Source of the DNA: Bradymonas sediminis
GTDB taxonomy: Bacteria > Myxococcota_A > Bradymonadia > Bradymonadales > Bradymonadaceae
Direction: 5' to 3'
Length of the DNA: 64,000 nucleotides
Assembly: GCF_003258315.1 (NCBI RefSeq)
Contig: NZ_CP030032.1
Location: forward strand, 4,199,501 to 4,263,500
The notes beneath the pieces were generated by a model, which had not been told where the DNA came from, did no database searches, and saw nothing but the letters and a program-made list of their open reading frames with translations. A program made the position numbers and the translations under genes. Each line of letters opens with the position of its first letter. Within the stretch, counting starts at the first letter, position 1. This document shows, in pieces, positions 1 through 8,719 of this stretch.

Positions 1-243
1 GACGCGCTGGTCGCAGAATTCGAGGAAAAGCAGGGCGCCGTCGCCATTCGCGGCCCGCGCGTTGCCCAGGAAATCGCCATCCAAAAGGCTTCCGCAAGCC
101 CCAACGGCGCGATCGAGCTGGAGCCCTATTCGGGAAAAAGCGGCGTGACCCTCAAAGACGCCGAATATAACCTGGCCGAAGCCTCCAATATCAGCGACGA
201 TTCGAAGAAGCCCTCCAAGAAGAACGAGAAGGTTTCCACCTGA
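1..243 (+). CDS. C-terminal 80 residues of an unknown protein (5' truncated)
   Basis: Frame 1 is open from the first base of the window to a TGA at 241-243. It encodes 80 residues that begin DALVAEFEEKQGAV and end with a lysine- and serine-rich hydrophilic tail (KKPSKKNEKVST). I do not recognise a family from this fragment. Codon use (gcc, gac, atc, plus occasional tat/aat) matches the genes around it. It runs in the same direction as glmU, with a GC-rich hairpin right after its stop. The start and most of the protein lie outside the window, so no function is proposed. Confidence 0.55.
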   Translation, partial: DALVAEFEEKQGAVAIRGPRVAQEIAIQKASASPNGAIELEPYSGKSGVTLKDAEYNLAEASNISDDSKKPSKKNEKVST

Positions 244-254
244 ATCTGATCACC

Positions 255-282
255 CTCACCCGGAGCGACCGCTCCGGGTGAG
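255..282 (+). terminator. GC-rich hairpin after the truncated first gene
   Basis: A perfect 13-bp inverted repeat (CTCACCCGGAGCG at 255-267 and its complement at 270-282, nominal loop AC) starts 11 bases after the upstream stop codon. It is not followed by a T-tract, so it may be a transcript-end stabiliser or a Rho-assisted site and not a classic intrinsic terminator. Confidence 0.4.
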
Positions 283-327
283 CCACTCCCCAAAATATCT
301 ACAGCGTCGATTGGCAAGGAAGCTGAT

Positions 328-1779
328 TTGCAACATACCGACTCCAAGAGCAGCGATTCTCAAGGCACTGATTTTCAAGCGATTGTGATGGCGGCAGGCA
401 AAGGCACGCGCCTGCGCTCCAAATTGCCAAAGGTGCTCCACGAGGTCCTCGGCAAGGCCATGATCGCCTACGCCATCGACGCAAGCCTGGACGCCGGCGC
501 CAAGCGCGTGGTGGTGGTCCTGGGGCACGGGCGCGACGCGGTTCAGGCCTATCTGCGGGATTATTACCCCGCCGACATCCTGGCCGATCGCGTGCGATTT
601 ACCTTTCAAGAACAACAACTTGGCACCGCGCACGCGGTCTACGCTGCCAGCGAATATTTTGAGGACGCCCCCGAATTCAGCGTCATCGTCTCGGGCGACG
701 TGCCCAATATGGACGCCGAGAGCCTGGCTATTTTTGTGCGCGAAACCGCCGCCTCCGGGCACCCGCTCGGGCTGATGACCGCCAAGCTCGACGACCCTTC
801 GACCTACGGGCGCGTGCTGCGCGCGGCCGACGGACAGGTCAGCGGCATCGTCGAATATAAAGACGCCACCGACGCCCAGCGCCAGGTCAATGAGATCAAC
901 GCCGGGTTCTACGCGGTCAAAACCAACTTCCTCGCCGAGCATCTAACCAAAATCTGCACCGGCCCGGCCGACAACGCCCAGGGCGAATATTACCTGACCG
1001 ATTTGATCGCCATCGCCGCCGAACACGGCGGCGTTTACGGCTCGATCGTCTCCGAGGTCGGCGTCATCCAGGGCGTCAACACCCGCGCCAACCTCGCCAC
1101 CGCCTCGCGCTTCGCCCAGCGGCGCATCAACCAGAAATGGATGACCGAAGGCGTCACCTTTATCGACGCCGACAACACCTATATCGAGGCCTCGGTCCAG
1201 CTCGGCACCGACGTCCTGCTCTACCCCGGCGTGCACCTTCGCGGGCGCACCCGAGTCGGCGACGGCGCCATCATCGAGAACGGCTCGGTCATCTGCGACA
1301 CCGAACTCGGCGCCGACGTCCATATCAAGCCCTATTGCCACCTCGAGGACTCGCGCGTCGACGACGCCAGCGCCATCGGCCCCTTCGCACACCTTCGCCC
1401 GGGCGCCGACCTCGGCAAGGGCTGCAAGGTCGGCAACTTCGTCGAGATCAAAAAATCCCGCCTCGACGACGGCGTCAAGGCAGGACATCTCAGCTACCTG
1501 GGCGACGCCCACATCGGCGAAGAGACCAACGTCGGCGCCGGCACAATCACCTGCAATTACGACGGCAAAAATAAGAACCGCACCGAGATCGGCGCCGGCT
1601 CGTTTATCGGCTCGAACACCGCGCTGGTCGCGCCGGTTACGCTGGGCAAAAAAGCCTATATCGGCGCCGGCAGCGTCATCACCGACGCGGTGCCCGACGA
1701 GTCCCTGGCCATCGGGCGCGGGCGCCAGAAGAACTTCGATGGGTGGGTTCGCGAGAAGGAGAAGAGGGAGCGCGAATAA
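328..1779 (+). CDS. glmU: Bifunctional GlmU: GlcN-1-P acetyltransferase / GlcNAc-1-P uridylyltransferase
   Basis: This cytoplasmic enzyme acetylates glucosamine-1-phosphate and then couples it to UTP, giving UDP-GlcNAc for peptidoglycan and LPS. The N-terminal nucleotidyltransferase signature AAGKGTRL is near residue 23, with GDVPN near residue 122. From about residue 270 the sequence becomes a left-handed beta-helix of hexapeptide repeats. The acetyltransferase core GHLSYLGDA (catalytic His near 387) is followed by GAGTITCNYDG. Length is 483 residues against about 455 usual; the excess is a 15-20 residue N-terminal lead and a charged C-terminus. I chose the TTG at 328 because AAGGA at 316-320 is well spaced and the next in-frame start (GTG 388) would remove the first beta-strand. 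It stands alone and ends at a bidirectional terminator shared with the convergent adenosyltransferase gene. Confidence 0.97.
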   Translation: MQHTDSKSSDSQGTDFQAIVMAAGKGTRLRSKLPKVLHEVLGKAMIAYAIDASLDAGAKRVVVVLGHGRDAVQAYLRDYYPADILADRVRFTFQEQQLGTAHAVYAASEYFEDAPEFSVIVSGDVPNMDAESLAIFVRETAASGHPLGLMTAKLDDPSTYGRVLRAADGQVSGIVEYKDATDAQRQVNEINAGFYAVKTNFLAEHLTKICTGPADNAQGEYYLTDLIAIAAEHGGVYGSIVSEVGVIQGVNTRANLATASRFAQRRINQKWMTEGVTFIDADNTYIEASVQLGTDVLLYPGVHLRGRTRVGDGAIIENGSVICDTELGADVHIKPYCHLEDSRVDDASAIGPFAHLRPGADLGKGCKVGNFVEIKKSRLDDGVKAGHLSYLGDAHIGEETNVGAGTITCNYDGKNKNRTEIGAGSFIGSNTALVAPVTLGKKAYIGAGSVITDAVPDESLAIGRGRQKNFDGWVREKEKRERE

Positions 1780-1783
1780 CCCA

Positions 1784-1813
1784 CAAAAAAGGCAGCCAAT
1801 TGGCTGCCTTTTT
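1784..1813. terminator. Bidirectional intrinsic terminator
   Basis: An A-run (1784-1790), a palindrome GGCAGCCAATTGGCTGCC (1791-1808) and a T-run (1809-1813) lie between two convergent genes. The A-run acts as the T-tract on the minus strand, so both glmU and the minus-strand adenosyltransferase gene can end here. Confidence 0.9.
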
Positions 1814-1817
1814 CGTG

Positions 1818-2459
1818 TCAATCCTTCCCACTCGCCGACAAATTCGGGTCCCACAAAACCTCGGCCGCGTCGCTCGCCTTGAGCGACGCCCAGCGGCTCC
1901 ACACAAAGAACGCATCGCTCAGGCGGTTCAGGTAGGCGACCGCGACCGGGTCGACCTCGGTCTCGGCAGCCAGCGCCACGGCCAGGCGCTCGGCGCGCCG
2001 GCAGACTGTGCGGGCGAGGTGCAGTTCGACGTTCAGGCGAGAGCCGCCCGGCAGGATGAATGAGCGAAGCCCGGGGAGCTCCTTATTCATCGCGTCCATC
2101 ATCGTCTCTAGCGCGTCGATATCCGCTTGCTTCACCCGCGGCATGCGCTCGCCGACGTCTTCGGGCAAGGTCGCCAGGATGCTTCCTAGGTTGAAGAGCT
2201 CGTGCTGCACGCGCAGCAGCGTCGCCCCCAACGCGTCGAAGGCGGGGTTATCGGCGTATGCCTCCAACAGGGTCTGGCGACACGCGCCCACGATGGCGTT
2301 GAGCTCATCGACCGTGCCGTAGGTCTCGATGCGGATCGACGCTTTGGGCACGCGCTGCCCGCCGACCAGGCTGGTCTGACCGGCGTCGCCCTTTCGCGTG
2401 TAGACGCGGTTGATGGCCAGGTTCGGGTCTTCGAATTTTTTCGACGCTTCATCACTCAT
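1818..2459 (-). CDS. Cob(I)alamin adenosyltransferase, PduO type
   Basis: This predicted ATP:cob(I)alamin adenosyltransferase makes coenzyme B12 (adenosylcobalamin) in the cytoplasm. The 213 residues carry the family signatures in order: an N-terminal ATP-binding stretch YTRKGDAGQTSL near residues 20-31, YGTVDELNA, FILPGGS and RTVCRRAER near the C-terminal part. Length matches PduO/MMAB proteins (180-240). The ATG is followed by a short variable N-terminus. The gene lies 15 bp after the prolyl oligopeptidase gene on the same strand and may be co-transcribed with it. No B12-dependent enzyme is seen nearby, so its partner is unknown. Confidence 0.93.
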   Translation of the reverse strand: MSDEASKKFEDPNLAINRVYTRKGDAGQTSLVGGQRVPKASIRIETYGTVDELNAIVGACRQTLLEAYADNPAFDALGATLLRVQHELFNLGSILATLPEDVGERMPRVKQADIDALETMMDAMNKELPGLRSFILPGGSRLNVELHLARTVCRRAERLAVALAAETEVDPVAVAYLNRLSDAFFVWSRWASLKASDAAEVLWDPNLSASGKD

Positions 2460-2474
2460 TATTTATCCCTTTAT

Positions 2475-4778
2475 TTATTCGGATGCGTCGGCCTTGGCCG
2501 CCGCGTTGGAGGCTTCGCTGTCGGATAGCAGGGTCTTCTCGACGCCGGTCAGGCCCAGCTCTTTCATCAGGAATGCGTATTCGTCGGCGTATTTATTGAC
2601 GAATTTGCTGATCATATCGCCGCCGCCGTGGCCGGCGTTCGACTCAATGCGCAGCAGCGCCGGCTGGCCGGAAGTGCTGGCGTGCTGAATCGCGGCGGTG
2701 AATTTTCGCGCGTGCATCGGGTCCACGCGGTCGTCGCTGTCGGCCGTGAGCATCAGCATCGCCGGGTATTCGACGCCCTCTTTGACGTGGTGATACGGCG
2801 AATAGGCGTAGAGATATTTGAAATCATCCTCTTTATCCGGGTCGCCGTACTCGCTGATCCAGGTCTTTCCGCTGCCAAATTTATGGTAGCGAATCATATC
2901 CAAAAGCGGCACGCCGCAGACCACCGCGCCAAAGAGCTCCGGGCGCTGGGTCATCGCCGCGCCGACCAGCAATCCACCGTTGGAGCCGCCCGAGATGCCG
3001 AGCGTGTCCGCGCGGGTGTATTTCTGGTCGATCAAAAATTCGGCCGCCGCGATAAAGTCATCGAAGGTATTCTGCTTATTGGCGAGCATCCCGCCGCGAT
3101 GCCATTCCTCGCCGTATTCGCCGCCACCGCGCAGGTTCGGCACCGCGTACCCGCCGCCAGCGTCCAGCCAGGGGTAGATGCTCGAGCGGAAGGTCGGCTG
3201 CATATTCACGTTAAAGCCGCCGTAGCCGTAGAGCAAAAACGGCATCGTCGCGTCCATCTTATAATTTTTGCGATGCACCACGAACATCGAGATCTTGGTG
3301 CCGTCCTTGGAAGGATACCAGACTTGCTCAACCTTATAGGAGCTCGGGTCGACCGGCACGTTGGTCTTCTGCCACAGGGTGCTCTCGCCGCTTTTAATCG
3401 AGGTCTTATAGATCTCGAGCGGCGTGGTGAAGGACTGGTATGAATAATACGCCTCGTCGCGGTCGGGCTGGCCCTTCATGCCGCGGCTGGTGCCGAGGCC
3501 GGGCAGCGCGACTTCGCGCACCAGCTCGCCTGCCAGCGTGCGCACTTCGAGCAGGCTGTGGGCGTTGACCAGATAGGTGAGCACCAGGTGCCCGCCGATG
3601 ATCTCGGCGTTGTCGAGCACCCGCTCGTCGGACTCCGGTACCACGTCCACCCAGCGCTCCCGCGCGGGATCTTTGACCGGCACGCGCATCAATTTTGCGT
3701 TGGGCGCGTCTTCGTCGGTGAAGATATAAAAGTGGTCTTGCCAGGCCCAGACCGAGTATTTGGACTCGGTGCCGGTGATAAACGGCTTCCACGCATCCGC
3801 GCGCCCCAGCGCGTTGGAGCCGTCGGCCTTCGGGGCTTTGAGGTCCTGATAATAGACCTCGGTCTTGTTCCAGCCGTGGGCGATGGTCATCATCAACCAG
3901 CGACCGTCGCGCGACAGGCTCGGGCCCATAAAGGTGCGCGGGTCGCCGGTTCTGGCGCGAATCGTCGGGTCGGTTTTGGGGTCAGTGCCGAGCTTATGGA
4001 ACCGAATTTCGGCAAACCCGGGGCGGATATCAACCGGGATCTTCTCGCCGGCCTTGGCGTGGTCGGGACCGTAGGTTTCGGGCAAATAGGTATAATAGAA
4101 GCCCTTATTATCGGGGGTCCACTGCGGATAGGCGTATTTGGCCCCGTCGATCACGTCGACCTCGCTGACCGCGTCGGTGTCCACTGTCTTGACGTAAATC
4201 GTGGCTTCGTCGGCGTTATTTTCGCGCAATTTATACGCCACGGTCTTGCCATCCCAGGCGACATAGATCCCGCCGACCGAGGTGCTCCCGTCCTCGCTCA
4301 TGGTATTCGGGTCGAGCAGCACACGCTCTTCGCCGTCAGCGCCCTCCTTCCAATAATAGACCGTCTTCTCTTTGTCGGCGCTTCGACGCGCGTAGAAATA
4401 GCGATCGCCGTGCACCGCGGGGGCGTAGAGCATATCGACGTAGAAGAGCTCGCTAAATCGCTCGGCCAGGGCGTCGCGGGCGGGCAGGGCGTCGAGGCGC
4501 GCGCGGGCGAAATCATCCTGCGATTTCATCCATGCCTGAACGGCGTCAGCTTCGACGTTCTCGAGCCAGCGGTAGGGGTCCTGAACCGCCTGTCCAAAAA
4601 GGTTCTCGACGATATCTTCGCGCATGGTCTCGGGATATTGCAGTGTTTCGGACGGCGCCGTGTGTTCGACCGCGTCGTCATTGGTGGGCGTGCTGGCGCA
4701 ACCGGCCAGCATGCTACAGGCGAGCAGCCCGACGGCGAGCCGGCGAGCATAGGGGGCAAGGAGCGACGAATAACGCAT
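2475..4778 (-). CDS. Prolyl oligopeptidase family (S9A) serine peptidase, lipoprotein
   Basis: A predicted serine peptidase cleaving short peptides after proline, anchored by lipid to the envelope. The 767-residue protein begins with a signal peptide and lipobox LAGC around residues 25-28, followed by the S9A opening motif DPYRWLE. A beta-propeller occupies roughly residues 120-490. The alpha/beta-hydrolase domain has the nucleophile elbow GISGGSNGG (Ser near 597), the Asp in [10 protein letters not shown] (near 680) and the His in NAGHGGGD (near 713). The catalytic triad therefore looks complete. Close relatives are periplasmic, and the lipobox suggests membrane anchoring. It is followed by the adenosyltransferase gene on the same strand and is separated from the upstream gene by a terminator hairpin. 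Confidence 0.95.
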   Translation of the reverse strand: MRYSSLLAPYARRLAVGLLACSMLAGCASTPTNDDAVEHTAPSETLQYPETMREDIVENLFGQAVQDPYRWLENVEADAVQAWMKSQDDFARARLDALPARDALAERFSELFYVDMLYAPAVHGDRYFYARRSADKEKTVYYWKEGADGEERVLLDPNTMSEDGSTSVGGIYVAWDGKTVAYKLRENNADEATIYVKTVDTDAVSEVDVIDGAKYAYPQWTPDNKGFYYTYLPETYGPDHAKAGEKIPVDIRPGFAEIRFHKLGTDPKTDPTIRARTGDPRTFMGPSLSRDGRWLMMTIAHGWNKTEVYYQDLKAPKADGSNALGRADAWKPFITGTESKYSVWAWQDHFYIFTDEDAPNAKLMRVPVKDPARERWVDVVPESDERVLDNAEIIGGHLVLTYLVNAHSLLEVRTLAGELVREVALPGLGTSRGMKGQPDRDEAYYSYQSFTTPLEIYKTSIKSGESTLWQKTNVPVDPSSYKVEQVWYPSKDGTKISMFVVHRKNYKMDATMPFLLYGYGGFNVNMQPTFRSSIYPWLDAGGGYAVPNLRGGGEYGEEWHRGGMLANKQNTFDDFIAAAEFLIDQKYTRADTLGISGGSNGGLLVGAAMTQRPELFGAVVCGVPLLDMIRYHKFGSGKTWISEYGDPDKEDDFKYLYAYSPYHHVKEGVEYPAMLMLTADSDDRVDPMHARKFTAAIQHASTSGQPALLRIESNAGHGGGDMISKFVNKYADEYAFLMKELGLTGVEKTLLSDSEASNAAAKADASE

Positions 4779-4851
4779 AATCAGGCCCGATAATGGGGGG
4801 GTAAGTTTTCGAATCAGGGCATCGTTTGCAATTCGGGGCTAAAACGCAAGC

Positions 4852-4873
4852 GGGCCCCGCATTTGCGGGGCCC
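4852..4873 (-). terminator. Terminator-like hairpin for the coiled-coil protein gene
   Basis: A 9-bp perfect GC stem (4852-4860 with 4865-4873, loop ATTT) lies 40 bases after the stop of the minus-strand gene at 4913. On the minus strand it is followed by GCTTGCGTTTTA, a weak T-tract. Confidence 0.6.
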
Positions 4874-4912
4874 ATACGCCTTGACCAGGCCGGTCACGGC
4901 GCCGGGGACACA

Positions 4913-6235
4913 TCAGCTCTTGAGGTTGGCCCAGGCGTCGTCAACGGTGGAGCCTTCATCCAATCCCTTGGACGCTTCCTCATCTTTTTTCTCTTCGTCG
5001 TCATCATCCTTTTTAGAGGCGACGGTCTCCGACAGCTTAAGCAGGTCTTGCTGACCATTGTCGTCGGCGTCAGCAGCAGCGGCGGCGGCGTCTTCGGCCG
5101 GCGCTTCTTCAGCGACCTCTTCTTTCTCGGCGACCACTTCTTCGGCGGCTTCTGCAACAGCATCCTCGGCCGGAGCGTCGTCGGGGACCGCGACGATCTC
5201 CTCGGCGACCGGCGCGACTTCTTCCTCGGCCGGGGCTTCGGATTGCTCCGCGGCCTCGATCTGGCTGACGCGCTGCGCTTCTTCGTCGGCGATCTCTTGT
5301 TCGAGCGGCGAGACTTCGGGGGCCGCGGCGGCTTCGGCTTCGACCTGCTCGGTCGCGCTGGCAAAGCCGGCTTTCTTCACCAGGCTTTCGAGGTATTCGA
5401 TGCGCTCGCGGGCCACGTCGAGCTGGCGCTGGGTGATCTTATAGGCCTTGTCGTTATTCTCGGCGCGACGGCGATGCTGGTCCGCGGTGCGGCCGGCCTT
5501 TTTGAGCTTATTCGAGGTCTCGCGCTCGAGCTGCTGGAGCTCTTTTTTCGCGGCGCGAAGCTGCTCATCTTTGCTCGATTTAAGCTCCGCCAGCTCGGCT
5601 TGCAACTCGCTGGCCTTCGCGTCGCCAGCGGCGGCGTCACGCGGCGCGCTCGATACCGGCGTGCTGATCATCGTCTTCTTCAAATCTGCGGCGGGCGTCT
5701 CCTCTGCAGCGGCGCTCTCGTCTTTGGAGGCGGCTTTGGCCTTGGAAGAACCTTTGTTCGCGCGCACATTGGCGAGCTCAGCTTTGACCTCGGCGAGCTC
5801 CTGGCGCAGGTCGAAGAGCACCTCCTGGGAGGGCGCGGCCGACTCACGGGTCGCCGACTCAAGCGCCTGGCGCGCCTCGTCGAGCTGCTGGCCGAGGTCG
5901 TAATTTTTCTGCTTCAGGCTTTTCAGCTCATCTTTACTCGAGGACAACTCCTCTTTGATCTCGCGAATCTCTTCGGCGTTCTGATTCGACTTCTCGGCGG
6001 CCTTCGGCGTGTCAGCGACCTTCTTGGCCTCTTTCTTCTCGGCCTTTTTCTTGGGCGCGCTCTTCTTGGTCGAGGATTTTTTGCCGCCGCTCAGAAGCTT
6101 CGCGCGCTCCTCTTCGAGGTTGGCCTTGGCCAGAAGATAGGCTTCTCGCTGTTTGCCCGCCGAGCTGAACGCGTAAAACCCGAAGGCGACGCCAGCGATG
6201 GCGATCAGCAAAAATGCAATGGATAATGGTTCCAT
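4913..6235 (-). CDS. Membrane-anchored coiled-coil protein of unknown function
   Basis: I do not recognise a family. The 440-residue protein has one N-terminal membrane segment (MEPLSIAFLLIAIAGVAF) followed by a Lys/Ala-rich linker. Long heptad-like charged stretches follow (about residues 40-290, rich in E, K, L, A), indicating an extended coiled coil. The C-terminal third is very acidic and Ala/Glu/Val-rich and looks disordered. I chose the ATG at 6235 because it places the hydrophobic segment at the N-terminus; an upstream extension to 6403 would add 56 residues with no clear purpose. The topology suggests a single-span protein with a cytoplasmic or periplasmic rod, perhaps a scaffold. Low-complexity composition makes distant homology hard to judge. 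Confidence 0.7.
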   Translation of the reverse strand: MEPLSIAFLLIAIAGVAFGFYAFSSAGKQREAYLLAKANLEEERAKLLSGGKKSSTKKSAPKKKAEKKEAKKVADTPKAAEKSNQNAEEIREIKEELSSSKDELKSLKQKNYDLGQQLDEARQALESATRESAAPSQEVLFDLRQELAEVKAELANVRANKGSSKAKAASKDESAAAEETPAADLKKTMISTPVSSAPRDAAAGDAKASELQAELAELKSSKDEQLRAAKKELQQLERETSNKLKKAGRTADQHRRRAENNDKAYKITQRQLDVARERIEYLESLVKKAGFASATEQVEAEAAAAPEVSPLEQEIADEEAQRVSQIEAAEQSEAPAEEEVAPVAEEIVAVPDDAPAEDAVAEAAEEVVAEKEEVAEEAPAEDAAAAAADADDNGQQDLLKLSETVASKKDDDDEEKKDEEASKGLDEGSTVDDAWANLKS

Positions 6236-6581
6236 AAGAAATAACCTGATGTGTCGTCGCTCGCCTGCCGGCGCGAAAAATGCGTCGGCTCGAGCGGTCG
6301 GTGAATGGATAAAAAGTGCGTCATTTAGATAAGTTATGAGCCGATTTATAGCCTCGCTATATAAGCTGCGGATAGCGATGCTACAAAAGAGGCGCGCCTT
6401 CAAGTGAAAAGGTCGCCACTGCTTAGCATCGGGCCTCGAAGAGCGTCAAGAACGGGCGGGCATAGAAGGCCGGCGAGGACTATGCTATTTCGGGACGGAT
6501 CCCCAGTGGAATAACCCGCCTATTCGCGTTATTATCACCACGCATTTTGCCCCCCCGAATTAAGCCCAGGAGAGCCGCCTT

Positions 6582-7760
6582 ATGGCCGATCTATTCAACC
6601 CGACCGACGAACACAAGCAACTACGTGAGATGGTACGCGCCTTTACAGAGCGCGAAGTCGATCCGCAGGCCGAAGCCTTCGACCGCAGCGAGGAGTTCAA
6701 TATCGAGCTTTTCCGCAAGCTCGGGGATCTGGGATTATTGGGAATCACGGCGCCGACCGAGTTCGGCGGCTCCGGCATGGACGCCAGCGCGGCGGTCATC
6801 GCCCACGAAGAACTCTCGGCGGCCGACCCCGGGTTCTGCCTGGCCTACCTGGCCCACTCGATGCTCTTCGTGAATAACCTGGCGGTCAACGGCGACGACG
6901 CCCAGCGCGCGCGCTTCTTGCCCGACGCCTGCAGCGGCAAGGCCATCGGCGGCATGTGCATGAGCGAGCCCGACGCCGGCACCGACGTGCTGGGGATGCG
7001 CACCACGGCGGTCAAAGAGGGCGACGAGTATATCCTCAACGGCCAGAAAATGTGGATCACCAACGGCGCCATCGCCGCCGGTGAGCTGGGCGACATCTTT
7101 TTGGTCTACGCCAAGACCGGCCCCAGCGACGGGCGTGAGGTCTCGCTCTTCGTGGTCGAAAAGGGCACGCCCGGGTTCTCGCTGGGCCAGAAAATCCACA
7201 ATAAGCTGGGCATGCGCGCCTCGACGACCGCCGAGCTGGTCTTCGACCATTGCCGCGTCCCCGCCGAGAACCTGGTCGGAACCCCCGGCAAGGCCCTCAA
7301 ATCCATGATGCGAAACCTGGCCATCGAGCGCCTCACCTTGGCCGCGATGAGCCTGGGCATCGCGCGGCGCTGCGTCGAGGTCATGAACCGCTACGCCACC
7401 GAGCGCACCTCCTTTGGCAAACCGCTCAACCGCTTCGGCCAGATCCAGCGCCATATCGCCGAATCCTACGCCGAGTATATGGCCGGTCGAAGCTACGTAT
7501 ATAACGTCGCCGGCCAGCTCGACCTCGGCGCCTTCGGCCACCGCATCGACTCCGACGGCGCCAAGCTCTACTGCTCCACGATGGCCAAGAACGTCTCCGA
7601 CCGCGCCATTCAGGTGCTCGGCGGCTACGGCTATGTCGGCGAATATCAGGTGGAGCGGCTGTGGCGAGACGCCAAATTGCTCGAGATTGGCGGCGGAACG
7701 ATCGAGGCGCACCAGAAGAATATGACCCGCGACCTGTCGCAATTGGGTCAAATCCTCTAA
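6582..7760 (+). CDS. Acyl-CoA dehydrogenase
   Basis: A predicted FAD-dependent flavoenzyme oxidising an acyl-CoA to the 2-enoyl-CoA and passing electrons to ETF, in fatty-acid or branched-chain amino-acid breakdown. The 392 residues match the family in length and order: an N-terminal helical domain, CMSEPDAGTD and MWITNGAIAAG (FAD/substrate signature) near residues 125-165, and a C-terminal domain with RDAKLLEIGGGTIEAHQ. The Glu of LEIGGGT (near 368) sits where the catalytic base of short-chain and butyryl-type enzymes lies. Substrate chain length cannot be read from the sequence. It appears monocistronic, with its neighbour convergent. Confidence 0.93.
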   Translation: MADLFNPTDEHKQLREMVRAFTEREVDPQAEAFDRSEEFNIELFRKLGDLGLLGITAPTEFGGSGMDASAAVIAHEELSAADPGFCLAYLAHSMLFVNNLAVNGDDAQRARFLPDACSGKAIGGMCMSEPDAGTDVLGMRTTAVKEGDEYILNGQKMWITNGAIAAGELGDIFLVYAKTGPSDGREVSLFVVEKGTPGFSLGQKIHNKLGMRASTTAELVFDHCRVPAENLVGTPGKALKSMMRNLAIERLTLAAMSLGIARRCVEVMNRYATERTSFGKPLNRFGQIQRHIAESYAEYMAGRSYVYNVAGQLDLGAFGHRIDSDGAKLYCSTMAKNVSDRAIQVLGGYGYVGEYQVERLWRDAKLLEIGGGTIEAHQKNMTRDLSQLGQIL

Positions 7761-7793
7761 GCGCGCCTCAGGGGTGCGTCACTCGCGGCTTCG

Positions 7794-8543
7794 TCAGGAA
7801 CGGGCGAAGTCGCGCACCCAGCGGATCGTCCACCAGATATTGAGCACGATAAAGATCCCGATGATCCCCGAGATCAACACATACCACCAATGACTCATGG
7901 GGGTCGTGCCGACCTCGACGATATAGGCGTCGACGCATTCCTCGCCGCTCTCGTCGAGGATGCGCTGCTCCTTTTCGCCCAACTGCATACCGCAGAAATA
8001 GGTATAATATTGGCCGAAATAATAGCCCCGAAGCCCCGCATAGCGCTCCGGCACCTCGCTGAGGCGAAGCGCGCGGCCTGAGCCCTCGAAGAATTGGCGG
8101 TCGATATCGCCCTTCTTATTGGCCTGGGCGGCGCGCTCAAGCTCGCTTAGGTCCGCGTCCTCGCGCGGCATCTCGACGTACACGTCGCTGCCGGCCAACT
8201 TAAAGAACATAAACCGCTCGCTCTGCGAGCGCCGCGACGGCACGCCGCTTAAGCTGACGTAGCGGTTATGCGGGATATCCGGTTTGAAATTCGGGTCCTG
8301 CGCGCTAAGCGTGGCGAACTCGAGGACGTTGCCGATCTCGACGGGCTCCGAGGAGCTGAAGAAATACGACAGCGGCACCTTCCAGTCGTGGATCAGCGAG
8401 GCGCCGAACCAGATGACGACCAGAAACAGAATCGGTCGTAGGATCGAGCCGCGCTGGCCCGAGGACGCCAGGCCCAGGAGCTCCGGGTCAATCTCTTCAT
8501 CGAACGCTGAGTCCGGCTTAGGTTTTTGGGACTCTTCGACCAT
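7794..8543 (-). CDS. Two-TM membrane protein, function unknown
   Basis: No family recognised. The 249 residues comprise an acidic, Pro-rich cytoplasmic N-terminus, a first membrane segment near residues 36-52 (ILFLVVIWFGASLI), a periplasmic region of about 150 residues, and a second membrane segment near 222-240 (WWYVLISGIIGIFIVLNIWW) ending in basic residues. The central region has YYFGQYYTYFCGMQ and a second Cys near the acidic stretch ESGEECVDAY, which could form a disulfide. It is convergent with the acyl-CoA dehydrogenase and divergent from the guanidine-modifying enzyme, so context gives no function. Confidence 0.75.
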   Translation of the reverse strand: MVEESQKPKPDSAFDEEIDPELLGLASSGQRGSILRPILFLVVIWFGASLIHDWKVPLSYFFSSSEPVEIGNVLEFATLSAQDPNFKPDIPHNRYVSLSGVPSRRSQSERFMFFKLAGSDVYVEMPREDADLSELERAAQANKKGDIDRQFFEGSGRALRLSEVPERYAGLRGYYFGQYYTYFCGMQLGEKEQRILDESGEECVDAYIVEVGTTPMSHWWYVLISGIIGIFIVLNIWWTIRWVRDFARS

Positions 8544-8719
8544 AATCTTTCACCGTGAGGAAGAACGTCTGAGGCACCAGGCGCGTATGCCACTGCGATC
8601 GTTTGCGTGCTGGTACTTATGCCAAGATGCGCCGATGATCAATCTATTCGCGCGCGCCGGGGATTCCGGCGGCGCGACCCATAATTAGAGAGACAACTCT
8701 TTTTGGCCAAGGTTTCGAC

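Noticed and set aside
256-1902. Long open frames on the strand opposite glmU
   Set aside because: They mirror the codon pattern of glmU and have no conserved motifs or RBS; GC-rich genes give such shadows.
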